From assembly GCA_011316305.1 (NCBI GenBank), contig SAUG01000048.1, positions 1-64,000 of the forward strand: 64,000 bases of DNA. The letters are read 5' to 3'. The notes beneath the pieces were generated by a model. That model did not search any database. It worked only from the letters and a program-made list of their open reading frames with translations, and was not told the DNA's origin. The position numbers and the translations under genes are program-made. This DNA is from Rusavskia elegans (taxonomy: Eukaryota; Ascomycota; Lecanoromycetes; Teloschistales; Teloschistaceae). Shown here in pieces: positions 24,397 to 35,558 of this stretch (its first letter is position 1; each line of letters opens with the position of its first letter).

Positions 24397-27300
24397 TCAA
24401 ATGTACCACATGCCCCAAGGCAGACCATTCCGAGGGATCATTGGGAGAAGCGGCGGAGCTTCTTCCGCTGGCCTCCCCGATCCTGATCCTGATGGGTCGC
24501 CTGCATCACGGATGCGACGCTCAGATTCCGGAATATCTTCATGGGCGCGGGCCCGATTCGAGGCAAGGTGCGCGTAGTACACCGCAGGGACTAGCCATTG
24601 TCAGTAAAACTGAAGGCACAAGGCAGTTTTCAGAGAGGACTTACACAGCGAGACTGGAGTAGTCGAGCGCATGTACTGATACGAATGCTCGTAGAGCATC
24701 TTCTGGAACACATCGACTGGGACGTTGGCCTCATCCAGCAGCATAGTGTAATGAGTCGGGCGCGCCGTCCCTTTCAATGCTTTGTGAGAACACAGGTAGA
24801 TATCGTTGTCGAAAGGGTGGGTAACATCGTGGTCTACGAGGGTGCCAGGGAGCGGGTTCTGATTTTCATCACCGGCCTTGCCGGGAAAGAAGCGAATGTG
24901 ATGTCGCTTCTCGGCCACAACCACTGTAAATTTGACCTGGTGAACATTCGTGGTCAGCAGAAAGCTCATCAACGGTCGGATATCTCTCTCGGGTACTCAC
25001 CTCATGCGGTTTTACTCCCGCTTGAGGAGTAATCATCTCGTTCCAGATCTCCTTGATGTCTGCTACTTCGTACTTGATTACATTAAGGAATTGGCCTTCG
25101 GACACGCCGTCACGGAAGTAGTAGACATGGTCTGGCAAGCGACCGCCAGACACATTTGCCGTCCAATGGCGGAAAAGAGGAGTCAACATATCTCGAAGGT
25201 TCCGGGTTGAGATCATTTCGACCCGGAATCCGTTGGTCTGCACTCCAGCGGCATAACGAGCTGCGTACTTATCCATCGATACAGTCATCGCTGCATACGA
25301 AGGCGCTCCGATTCCAGGTGCGGCGTGAGAAACGTCAGCGCCGATGATCATTGTTGGCCGACCAAAGTGACCTGAAGGTGATGGCATCGCCACGCGGGCT
25401 GTAGTCCCACCGAGCTTCGCATTAACTTTCATCAAGACATTCGAATGATACTGAGGGTTGTTCTTGATGACTTGTGCGCCCTGGACACACTGAGTAAAAG
25501 ATCCGTAGCGGCAGTCACAGGACTTCTTAATCCGTAGGTAGTTGTCGGCGCTCGTATTGGGAAGAATGAATATTAGGAGCTGAGGTCGAGCATTGTGCTT
25601 ATTGCCAACACCGTAGAAGAGCAATTCGGCGCATTTCGCGGGGTCAGACTGCGGTCCGTTGATCAGCGGATTCTTGTTTTCGACGATACCACCATGTCCC
25701 TGATATGCTTGGATGAACGACTGGACGAAGCTGTTAACTTGTCCCTGGTTAGGCGTTCCACCTCGCTGAGCTGACGAAGGATCTGTTAGTACAGCGACGC
25801 CCCAGCATCTCAGTGGGGCTTCATTCGGCACAAGGAACTTCTTGTTCCTCAAGTCCCAGCGGCCTTTGGTGCCTGGGGCGAAGGTCGACTTGTTGAATTG
25901 CAGAGTGGGTGCGTTTAGAACGCGTGCCTTAGTGATAATTGGTTCAGCATTGATTCGAAGAGCGTAGTGATTGAGAACGGGATCCTGGTCCCAGCCTAGC
26001 ATCTTAGTGCCGGCTTGAATGGCCTGGAGACGGTGTTCTGGCGGTTGGACGGCAAACTTAATCATCTTGCTCGTCTGGTGGTCGTTTAATTTATAGGGGT
26101 ACCGCTGGCCAGCCATCATGTTGCAAACCTCCATCGGGTAGACGACATTCTTCTTGGTAGTCTGAACCACCGGAAGGTCGGGCCACTGCAAGAAGATGTT
26201 GTACTTCTCCTGGAAATATTGAACAAGATTGACCTCCTTGCCCACTTCTTTCGGCTTCCCTGGCACCCGGAGATTGAACTTGTATTCTTTCGCGCTCTTA
26301 TCAAGAATGTCGGCAACCTTCCAGACTACGTTGGACTCCCGCTCAGAGCGGTTCCTATGGTTGACAAAGAAGTCGTTTCTCTTAAGGCGCTTCATCGTCG
26401 TGAACTTGTTGTTGGTTCTCCCGCTCTGCCGATCGCGCCAACAATAAGGGAGGGTATCCAGATCCATGTGTCCGGACAACTGATTGACGATCATAGGAAA
26501 GCTTGACTTGTTCCAAAAGCAAGTATGTGAAACGTCAACGTTGACTACCATTCGCTTCCCCTCAGCCATACGAATCGACTGGTAGATTCCACGCATGGCT
26601 TCTACACCGCCACCAACAAGCTCTTTCTGACCAGCGTTTCGATCGAAGTATGACTTCTTGATGTTGATGTGCTGCTTGGAAGGCCACTCACGGATCACAT
26701 GATCAAGAAAGTCTAACATGATCATCAGTTGAGGCAAGGAAAATCCGCTTAATTTGGACTTACTAATGGCATCAATGACTCCTGATCCAAAGTCAACTTG
26801 ACCATTCAGATAGGCGTAGATGTTATTGAGATCAACCGTGGCGGATTTTCTGATCGCAACTCGATGCAAGTCACGTTTGTCTTCAGGAATGGTTGAGGGG
26901 TCCCGGCCTTTCTCTTTATCCATGTCTATCATGGCATGGAACTCGTTCGGGAGGTTTTGCTTGGACCTAGAAGGAAGTCAGTCTCCGATAGCTTATCATT
27001 CTTTCATATTGCACGAACCAAGCCAAGGTGTTGCCATCATAGATCCACTCTCTAATACCACCAGGGATTTTGCTTGCCAATTCCCTCGAGCCCCAGACAT
27101 TCTTAATCAGGCCTCGTTTGGAGTCAGGTTTGCCGACTTGGACCTAGAATTGCATATGTCAGCGTAGGAATTTAGAGATTCCTATTGATCGTGACTTACG
27201 GCATATTGATAGTATCTCGCATTGGGCGCGTTGGAAATAGCGTGAGAGTTGAGTCGTAGTTGAATCGCCTTACCATCTCTCCCGAACCCCGGACGTCTCA

Positions 27301-28358
27301 TCAATTGTGAGGGTACCTGAAGACGATAAGGATTAACATCAGTCAAAACTTGACGGACTGGTTGAATGGGAGTCCCATCAGCTTGGTTAAGGTTTTGGGA
27401 TTCCGGAACATATGCACGCTCATCGGAAATGGGATGATCAGGTTGAAAAGGATTTCGGACAGGGTCTGCCATTGCTGCAATAAAGAGACGAACAAGAGAT
27501 ATGGGATGAGTAACAGGGATGAATGTGCTCTGCGACAACCACTTATGTCTGTGAATAGTAAAGTAAGAAGGCTGGAGCCAACACAAAAATTGCTTGACAC
27601 GCTGTGCTTTGAGTGACTGATGATAGCTCTCGAGGTATGATGTGGAAGGAGCAGTGTTTGATGCTGAAGGTAGAGTATGGATGGCTTGATGTTGGGGATA
27701 GAAGATGTGGAAGGATGTTGGTAGATGCAGGATGGTAGGAAAAAAGAAAGGCTGGGAGAGAAAAAGGCTGGTTAAGTAGGTACGAGGAGGCAGGGATTCG
27801 ACGCTAGCAGGGTGAATAACCCTTCCATAGGACGAAAGTTGCATTCAATAGACAATATCTGGATGAAGAAGGGAATGAAGTTGCTATTCACAGCGTGAAT
27901 ATGCTGTACAGGACAAAAACAATGCGAAGACAAGCAAGTTACGTAGGACTGCGAATCTCACAATTTTCACTCACCGCTTCATTCGAGTAGTAAGAGTAAA
28001 GATTACCTCCCCAGTCGACACGCGAGGGCAATGTCTGCTGAGACGCAACAGGAGGGTCGCGCGCAGGATCTCTTAATGGCGCACCGCTTGCGCTGGGAGG
28101 ACCAGCAGTGCTACGCGGGCGAGACGAACTTCGAACCGAAGGACCTGGTGCATTCGACGGAGGGCCAGGCTGAGGGACGTTTGACGGAGGACCACCGCGG
28201 CTTGAACCTGGGCGCGGAGGCCCAGAGGATGATCCAGGACGATCAGAGGGTCCATCGTAGCGGCCTACATTACGTTGGCCGTAATTGTCTTGGGGGTAGG
28301 CATGACCGGTGGCAGCTTGTCGGTTCTCCTGTACCCGCTTCTTGGTAGCTCCGGGCAT
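24397..28358 (-). CDS. Argonaute protein (QDE-2/Ago1-like)
   Basis: The firm part has six exons: 27200..27474, 27019..27143, 26764..26966, 25001..26712, 24645..24936 and 24397..24590. It starts at ATG 27470-27472 or joins an upstream exon. From that ATG the product is 932 residues; with exon 28007..28358 (Gly/Pro/Ser-rich, MPGATKKRVQENRQ start) it is 1050. That joint uses a weaker GTAATC donor and a 532-nt intron, so the N-terminus is uncertain. Domains in order: Ago N (VRQVLTDVNPYRLQVP), linker, PAZ (SKQHINIKKSYF and following), MID (GRWDLRNKKFLVP) and PIWI. The DEDH tetrad is complete: GADVSHAAPG, FRVEMISTRN (Glu finger), FRDGVSEGQF and RPTHYTMLLDEA. It should therefore be a slicing Argonaute of RNA silencing. 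Confidence 0.93.
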
Positions 28359-29832
28359 TGTTGCTGATCAAATTGGCTGCGATCAATGTTAGTCTTCGTG
28401 GGGTGGGCACGGGCATGTGGGAGCAAGGGAAACGTGATGACAAGAGAGGCGCTGGCGAGTGCAATGGATATCTACATGGACGGAAAGGCAGAGCGGGTTG
28501 TACATGTGGTGCAGAGGCCGTTGTGATAGGTGTAGCGAGTGACATGAAGGGGAAAGCAAACCTGGAAACAACACAGGACTGAATGGTTTGGCAATTGAGC
28601 CAGGAAAGCTGAAGGGGTTAAAGCGAGTTAGGAAAGGGCATTGATGGATTGAGCTTGCTGTGATTTGAGCTGACGAGGTTGTGGAGGGTGATGTGTGAAG
28701 GAGGCAGATGTTGAAAAGTAGGAGGAGCGAAGTGTGTAGAGATTGATTGACCGACGGCAGAGATTGAGGGAGTGTAAACAGATTGGTGAAGTGGGAATCA
28801 ATGTTGATGGGACTTACGAGTATTTGAGGGTGAGTAGAGAAGACGTGATCCCGGAAGTGGGGTCCGAAGTCCTGTTGTCAGGTGAGATCCTGTTGAATCC
28901 GGTCCGAGGTAATCAATCACACAGTGAATGGATTGCTCCAGTCGCTGGTGGAACGATAGATCTGCAACTGACGTTGAATCCAAGGGCGATGGTGAGAGTG
29001 ATTGAAGAGTGGATAGAAGAATGAAGCTTGGATGCAAGACTTCAAGGACAGAAGAAGGTAGATGAATGGTTGTAGGAAAAGAAGAAGATTGTTGATTGTA
29101 GGAAGAGGAGCTGGTTAAGTAGAAGGCGAAAAGGCGCTAGTGGCCCTGAAGCTGCAGCCGTACCACGCAGTCGGAGTTTTGAGAGTAAAGAAACAATGAG
29201 CATGTGCTTACGATGTTCTGTTTCGGATGTTAGTGATTATGGTGGCAGAAATCCACAGTCCTGTTCTACTTGGGACTTAAGATTGCGCGTGGTGAGGAAG
29301 GAGCAATTGTGACTGGAAAGTCAACACGGCGGCTGGGCGCTTACGGCGTCTATACCCGGAAACACGGAAACGTTTTCTACAACATAAGGAGCGGAATCAT
29401 ATTTAGCTAGCCTTTATTATACTTTCCGAGTATAGATGGATGCTCAAGACCCTATACTTTCTCCTTTCCATCCAGCGCCCGCCGATATATCTACTCTGTC
29501 TCCGCGTGCTTGCATTGATCCGCATAGAGGTCGCCCAAGTGGATCCCCAGTTCAGCCCATCCATAAACCTCGTGAAGTTCTCAAAAAGGCCATGGAGGCA
29601 CAGGGGTATGGAGGTGGGCTTATTGATATTCATGATTTGATAAGGTTCTAGATCTATAAGAGCAGCCCAAATGGTAACGTTCATATGAAAGGCCAATTTG
29701 AAAGTAACAGTAGCTATGAGTAGATGTGCGGTTGTCTCGGCCAAAAAATTCCCCTTACGAGACCAAATTCGGAGAAAAGAGATACACCAGCATCAAACAT
29801 AATATCGATATCTTGAGGTCCAGCTGTGGCCG
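28359..29832. other. Argonaute upstream region and left edge of the accessory segment
   Basis: About 1.47 kb. A 93-codon plus-strand frame at 28743..29024 has no family resemblance or supporting splice sites, and I do not call it. The stretch contains the 36-bp direct-repeat copy at 29322..29357. The base composition shifts after about 29.3 kb. Confidence 0.4.
29322..29357 (+). repeat. 36-bp direct repeat, left copy
   Basis: Matches 43791..43826 in the same orientation at 34 of 36 positions. The core reads CGGCGGCTGGGCGCTTACGG. Both differences are A/G transitions. The two copies bracket the 14.4-kb accessory segment. Confidence 0.8.
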
Positions 29833-31239
29833 CTAAATCTCACCTGACTTTTGGCTTTGATACTCCTCTACCCATTGATGTACAACTCGGGAAAGCTGCT
29901 TCAACGAGACCATGTCCACTGCACTGATTGCCAAGCACATAGAACAGCGCGTAGTCTTCAGATCAGAATACCAAGCAAGCACCACAATCTGGCCCATTAC
30001 TAGTTCTTTTTTGAATGCTTCTTCGAAGGTCGTTCGATTTGCGGAAAATTCCATGAATGGCAACGTACATGCGGCATCCATTCCAAGTACGCCTAGGAAG
30101 TGAGGACGGAGGCATCCGAGCACGAAAGACCCGGTTGGACGTGGGTTCAGGTCTACGATATTATGCACACCGGCCTTGTCGGTCATGACATCAATACCCG
30201 CAGGGCCGTAATAGCCGTGTGAGCGGAGGAAGTCGGCTGTTGACTGGATGAGCTCCGAGTATTGGCATGCCAGACGAGCTTGCGCGGAATATGTTACAGT
30301 GCCTCCCAGCCAGAAGTGTCCTTTATCAGAAAATAGCTGTGTCGTGCAAGTTGAGAACCGTGCCTTGCCATCGATCCGTACGTAGAAGTTGAGGGAGATG
30401 GCATCGCCGGGTAGAAAATCAGTCATTATGAGACTGAACGGGTGAAGGTGGGCATGCTCAACGGTCAAATTTGGAAGTTGCTTGAGTAGGTTGTTCATGA
30501 TGTCCTCTTCTACGGTTGCTCGGTCTTCTAAAGTGTGGATGAGGTATGTCCCCTTGCTCCCGCCTGCTGAGTTTGACTTGAGGACGAACGGCGGTTGACG
30601 GTCGTGGATAGCGTTGATGGCGCGGGCGACTTCATGGTTGAGATTATTGCTATCCCAACCTGTTCTGGGTGCTGTGAAATCTACTAGCTGCGCTTTTGGT
30701 GTTGGCAGACCTGAAAGAGCCAGTTCTCTCTTCGAGAGAAGGATGTAGTGTTCATCGGGACTGATGTAGTGGCAGAGCTCCGCAAGACCGTCAAATGGTA
30801 GGAAGGAAATGGTCTCTGAGCTGCCCAAGGACATATGAATTTCTTCGGGAGATTTGCAGAATACAGGTGCAAATCGACAGCCAGGCTCAAGGACCGCAAG
30901 CGTTTGTTCAAGGTCTTCTTCCATGCGTCTACCAACCATCAGATCACTCTGCTCTTCGGACACTTCATGCTTGAAAAATACGACCGGCATCTTTCCTGCA
31001 AGCCAAGCCATCCTTTGCGGCATTAGAACGAGATTGGTAATTGGAGAGTAGTCGTTGGCGCTGGAACCCCGCCATTGCTGGATGATATATCTTGTATTCC
31101 GCCGAAGTGTGGGCGTCAAGTCATGGTCAGAGATCGGATTATAGGATATGAGCGTCTTCGGAGGTGACGAAGTCTGATTGCGGCTATCTTCAGCTGCGAA
31201 AAAATCATGCAGCGTGTCTTCTAATCTGATTTGAAGCAT
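29833..31239 (-). CDS. ATP-grasp ligase-like enzyme
   Basis: A single exon of 468 residues, starting MLQIRLEDTLHDFFAAEDS. The ATP-grasp fold is recognised from the glycine-rich nucleotide loop FVLKSNSAGGSKGTYLI (about residues 217-233), the following MTDFLPGDAISLNFYVRI strand pair, and the metal-binding motif GVHNIVDLNPRPTGSF (about 357-372). Such enzymes couple a carboxylate to an amine or thiol through an acyl phosphate. It resembles fungal proteins annotated as solid-state-culture-specific ATP-grasp proteins. The isochorismatase-like gene lies 186 nt upstream on the same strand, a pairing I believe recurs in ascomycetes. The substrate is unknown. Family confident; pathway inferred from neighbours. 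Confidence 0.82.
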   Translation of the reverse strand: MLQIRLEDTLHDFFAAEDSRNQTSSPPKTLISYNPISDHDLTPTLRRNTRYIIQQWRGSSANDYSPITNLVLMPQRMAWLAGKMPVVFFKHEVSEEQSDLMVGRRMEEDLEQTLAVLEPGCRFAPVFCKSPEEIHMSLGSSETISFLPFDGLAELCHYISPDEHYILLSKRELALSGLPTPKAQLVDFTAPRTGWDSNNLNHEVARAINAIHDRQPPFVLKSNSAGGSKGTYLIHTLEDRATVEEDIMNNLLKQLPNLTVEHAHLHPFSLIMTDFLPGDAISLNFYVRIDGKARFSTCTTQLFSDKGHFWLGGTVTYSAQARLACQYSELIQSTADFLRSHGYYGPAGIDVMTDKAGVHNIVDLNPRPTGSFVLGCLRPHFLGVLGMDAACTLPFMEFSANRTTFEEAFKKELVMGQIVVLAWYSDLKTTRCSMCLAISAVDMVSLKQLSRVVHQWVEEYQSQKSGEI

Positions 31240-31425
31240 TCCGAAGGAGAGAAGACTTCAGAGTTTGACAGTTTTGGTCCGAGGATGAGTGTCTAGATAA
31301 ATGAGACTCGAAGACGATACAATTTTGCATTAGACGAAGCAAATGAAATGGAAATCTGCAGACTAAACGACTGAACTTAATTTTAGATGACGCCCTCCTC
31401 GTCTTACCTACAGTAGCGTGCAGCT

Positions 31426-32415
31426 CTATCGCTGACATCTGGAGGCGGCGTGAGCAAGAGCTTTACAGGTTGATAAGAACCCCAAATTCCTACAACAGTT
31501 GAATTCGGCACTTTGCTGAGCATAATTCGGGCTGTCCGTAGCACAGCCGTCTTTGAGCAGAATTATATCAAAGCCTGCTGAGAGGGCATCTTGTAGTGTT
31601 CCCATCACACACTGATCTATGTTTGCTCCAGTGAATAGAAGCGTTCGAATACCCTCCTTCCTTAGGTATTCGGTAGCACCAGAGGATGGATCCCATAAAC
31701 CAGAGTTCCTGTTCTTGTGTATCAGAACATCTGGACGGTAGGCTCTGCGCCCTTCTTCGTAGGCGGCCGCGAGTGGACCATGCAGTCTTGCGTTCCACGC
31801 GTCTTTCATTAGCACCCGTCCAGCATCGACAGACGTGCCATCTTCCAATACAACCTTCCCAAGATCCGCACCCAAACCTGTGCCTCTAGAAATCTCCCCG
31901 CATGAGATGAAATCGTTTCTGCCGTTGGCAGCTGCGATGCGAGCCGAGATACCGTAGTCTACCGCCTCACTATTTGCTTGCCAACCAAATACCCGCAACA
32001 TTGCTGGGGGCATCGTTTGCAGGTCTCGTTCGGTGAGTCCCCAGTTCAACCATATTATTTGGATATCAGTCTGGCGAGCTGCAGGTATACCATAATGAAG
32101 CAAAGCGTTTTGGGCCTGAAGCATAGCAGGGACCGCCGTATCAACCCTCAATGCTTTGCACATCAAGAAGTTCTGCATATCGATGATCAAAAGAGCGGTT
32201 TTAGCCGGATCGATTGCAACGTTGCTGATCTCACAGTCCAGAAGAAGTCGAGACCGCAGCGGCTCTGCCTCCAGACTTGATGGATGGGTCAAATCCCAGC
32301 CAGCATCACGAGACCAGATCCAGAAGTTGCTGGACGAGCCAATTACAGTTTTTGTTTGATCTGGATCAACGCTGCCTCCTCGAGACATATCTAGATCTGA
32401 TCTTACACCGGTCAT
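31426..32415 (-). CDS. isochorismatase-like cysteine hydrolase
   Basis: A single exon of 329 residues. The isochorismatase-like fold starts near residue 70. The catalytic triad is visible: Asp in TALLIIDMQNFL, Lys in DVLIHKNRNSGLWDP, and Cys in FTGANIDQCVMGTLQDALSA. The first 65 residues (ending in SSLEAEPLRSRLLLDCEISN) form an extension usual for fungal members. The family includes isochorismatases, nicotinamidases and amide hydrolases; without a structure the substrate cannot be told. It sits directly upstream of the ATP-grasp gene on the same strand and divergent from the amidase about 1 kb away. This suggests coordinated expression of a small pathway. Confidence 0.87.
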   Translation of the reverse strand: MTGVRSDLDMSRGGSVDPDQTKTVIGSSSNFWIWSRDAGWDLTHPSSLEAEPLRSRLLLDCEISNVAIDPAKTALLIIDMQNFLMCKALRVDTAVPAMLQAQNALLHYGIPAARQTDIQIIWLNWGLTERDLQTMPPAMLRVFGWQANSEAVDYGISARIAAANGRNDFISCGEISRGTGLGADLGKVVLEDGTSVDAGRVLMKDAWNARLHGPLAAAYEEGRRAYRPDVLIHKNRNSGLWDPSSGATEYLRKEGIRTLLFTGANIDQCVMGTLQDALSAGFDIILLKDGCATDSPNYAQQSAEFNCCRNLGFLSTCKALAHAASRCQR

Positions 32416-33435
32416 TTGAGGAAAGATATGCAGGAAGACACAGAGCTGCCTCGTCGCTGAGGCTGGTGTTGAAATGCGGTATACTTTGTGCTCGGGCGGT
32501 AGCCAGCCTAGGAACAGTCAACATGGATGGACCTTTCAAGGACAGCAAAAACTGCCGCATTGTGCCGACATGATTCTCCTATCTATGCGACTGGAAATTG
32601 GAGTCGGATAGCGTAGTCCCGTCCATAGAGCATGGGCGGGTGGGTCAATGTAGAAGAGACCAAGGACGGGTGCAGAAGACAGGAGGCGATTGGCTGATTG
32701 GGTAGTCCGTGTCATTCGATAGAGTAGCGTGGTTAGGTGGACTGTTCGTGTATCCATCACCCTTGTATATGCATCCAAGACAAGCCGCGAGCCCCAAGCC
32801 CCGCTTCCAAGTAAGGGTGGGTTACACAGCTTCGGAGCCGGTGAGCTAGCAGTGCTGGAAAGCCTGGAAACGGTCATCCCGTGCATGAATCCTCTTTGCC
32901 TCGTATGCATATGCAAAGACGTCAAGGCGCAGAGATGTCGCCAACCTGTTTAGTACTCGAGTTCATCCACCTTCGCCGCACATCCACCTTTGCCGCACGC
33001 TAAAACGCTTGGCATTTCTATGTTCGTTGATTGGCTGCCCGGGTAACACCCGAAGAGCGCCCGAAGCCTATGCCTACCTCCCGCCCAATCAAAGTCTGCC
33101 AACACTATATCTTACCTAGCGTGGCCTAGCGTGCGGCGAAGGGCGCGGCGAAGGTGGATAAACTCGAGTAAGCGGGAAGCCTGTCGAGCCAATCAAAGGA
33201 GCCCGTCGATAATAACATGGCATTCGAGAGCCTTGGAAGAGCCTCATCATTCAGGGTTTGAGCATCCCCCATACCACTCATCACTCAGCAGTCCCCTCGC
33301 GGAAATTTCATGGTGAATCTTCGGTTCCAGCGAAATTACCCTCGATTTGCCCTGAATGGGCTTGTGTGTATTATCGCCTTCCGTGCGATACGATCACGTT
33401 TGCAATCTTCATCGTCCGAGGCCTTGCCGGGAATT
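32416..33435. other. divergent promoter region with a MITE insertion
   Basis: About 1 kb between the divergent isochorismatase-like and amidase start codons. It carries the 213-bp inverted-repeat element at 32956..33168. An in-frame ATG at 33310 would extend the amidase by 42 residues. Confidence 0.5.
32956..33168. mobile_element. MITE-like element with TA target duplication
   Basis: The ends are inverted repeats of about 24 bp (32956..32979 and 33145..33168, one mismatch), beginning CTCGAG and containing CCACCTTCGCCGC. The element is flanked on both sides by the dinucleotide TA (32954-32955 and 33169-33170). The inner part repeats CTTCGCCGCAC-like words. TA duplication, TIRs and lack of coding capacity fit a non-autonomous Tc1/mariner or pogo-type element. 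Confidence 0.72.
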
Positions 33436-35207
33436 ATGGAGACCCTTACGCCAACACATGAGGTAGCTGTTGATGACCTTCCGTCCCTCCTGAATGCAAA
33501 CATCGAGACAATTTCAGAATGTCTAGCCGCGGGTCGCTTCACCTCTGTTGAGCTAGTCAAGACATACCTTGCGAGGATCGAAGAGGCTTCGTACTTCAAA
33601 GCTGTTCTACAGCTCAACCCCGATGCTCTAACCGCTGCACAAGACTTAGACGACGAGCGCAAACAATCGGGAGGTAGAGGGTATGTATGATACTTTGTTT
33701 CATCTGGTATCTTACTGACTGATGGATATAGACCTCTCCATGGCATTCCGATTCTAGTAAAGGACAACATAGCCACCAAAGACAGGCTGGATGTGTCTGC
33801 CGGCTCATTCACTCTTCTCGGCTCCAAGCCAGCTACCGAGTCTTCCTTAGTCGGCCGATTGCGAGCAGCTGGTGTTGTTGTGCTGGGGAAGACAAATCTT
33901 TCCGAATGGGCCAATTTTAGGGGATTGAAGATTAGGGCCGGATGGAGTCCTCGGGGCGGGCAGACCATGGGAACATACTACCCGAATTCTATATCTGATG
34001 GGAGCAGCTCCGGCTCGGCTGTAGCGGCAGCTTTAGGACTTTGTGCAGCTGCGCTAGGTACAGAGGTACCTCGACATGTTTTCCCTGTGACTAGGAATGG
34101 CCACTCACTGACACCGTTGTCAGACAATGGGGAGCGTTGTAGATCCGGCACAGATCAATAACGTCGTCGGATTCAAGCCTACCCGAGGCCTCGTCGGAAC
34201 TGACGGCGCCATTCCGATTTCGAAGCGACAAGATATCATTGGTACACTGACGAGATCCGTCAAGGATGCCGCATACATGCTCAGCAACATGGCTGGCCGT
34301 AGCGAGCTGGATCCTATGACCTGGCAAATTCCATTTGAGCCAATTCCCGACTTCACTGCCTACTGCAAGGGCACAGATTTGCAAGGGGTCACCATTGGGG
34401 TCCCTCGAAACACCTTCACGAGCAGCAACTGTTCGGCACCAATCATGGATTCGTTTGAGTCGGCCTTGAGAACGCTGAGGTCAGCAGGAGCAAATGTGGT
34501 CGATAGCGCTGATTTTCCGGCCGTTGATGGATTCAAGAAATTGAATCAGCAAATCAAAGGGATTGTACGGTCATCAGAATTTAAACGGGACATTGTTGAT
34601 TATCTCGCAACCCTGGAGACAAACCCAAACGACATACATTCCGTGGAGGACATCATTAAATTCACCAAAATATCTCCGGCAGAGGACTACGCAGAACACG
34701 ACATTGAGAAGTTCCTGTGGACCCAGGCAGAAGGAATAGACGTCAATAGTGAGAAATACAGCCGCATGGTCAAACAAGAGCAGTACTATGGTGGCAGAGG
34801 TGGCATTCTCGGAGCTATGGAGAAATACAAGCTTGACGTCCTGGTCACCCCATCTACACTAGGCGTAGCCAATGATCTTGCGGCAAAGATGGGATTTCCT
34901 GTCATAATGGTTCCACTGGGATTTTATCCGGATGGTATCCCCATCGAGCATGACCGTGGAGGCATGGTCACAGTGGCACCGGGGATGCCGTGAGTATCAG
35001 CCATTTCCCCATGTACTGTATCTGTTGTGCTTATGTCATCACAGTTACGGCATTCACTTTTTCACCCGGTCCTTCTCCGACGGAAAGCTATTACAGGTAG
35101 CACATGCCTTCGAGAAACTTACAGCTGTGCGGGAGAAAGGGCCATTGCCGTTCAGATACCCCACCACTGATTCAAGAGACATCCTGAAGGGGACTCAAAG
35201 ACTCTGA
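33436..35207 (+). CDS. amidase (amidase-signature family)
   Basis: Four exons, 33436..33680, 33732..34065, 34124..34989 and 35045..35207, close in frame to 535 residues. Amidase-signature motifs appear in order: catalytic Lys in GIPILVKDNIATKD, the Ser-rich loop SDGSSSGSAVAAALGLC (cis-Ser), and the nucleophile loop TMGSVVDPAQINNVVGFKPT, where most members have TDGS. The C-terminal part has KLDVLVTPST and GFPVIMVPLGF. These enzymes hydrolyse amides to acid and ammonia. Residue 2 of the nucleophile loop, Met for Asp, is unusual and may affect activity. No signal peptide from this start. An alternative start at 33310 adds 42 residues with a short hydrophobic patch. It neighbours the ATP-grasp/hydrolase pair. 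Confidence 0.88.
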
Positions 35208-35558
35208 AAATAATCTGACAGCGCATAGGCAGTGGACTAGACAACCCAAACATGATGGGAATTCGCACTTATTCAATGGCTTCATATCCACAGGGACAGG
35301 GTAGGGATGATGGCTTTGAATTGCTACCAAACACCATCGTAAGTACTCATCAATGGAGAACACCCAAGAATCCTTGTGTCAATTTCGAATTCTCTGGAAC
35401 TGCAACTCCTCGCTCGCCCGATGGCATGTCCAGCCACCATGCAGCCACACTTTGCAGGCTATGTACAGAGTTCATGGGAGCTCGAACGAAGTTGTCCCAT
35501 ACCAGATTCGGTTCAAATCCATACCTCAAATCTTGAGATGATTGGCTCACATTGTGAG

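Noticed and set aside
28743..29024. 93-codon plus-strand frame upstream of Argonaute
   Set aside because: No family signature, no splice partners, and it lies in likely promoter or 5' UTR DNA.
33336..33968. 210-codon minus-strand frame over the amidase
   Set aside because: Complement of a well-supported amidase exon pair.
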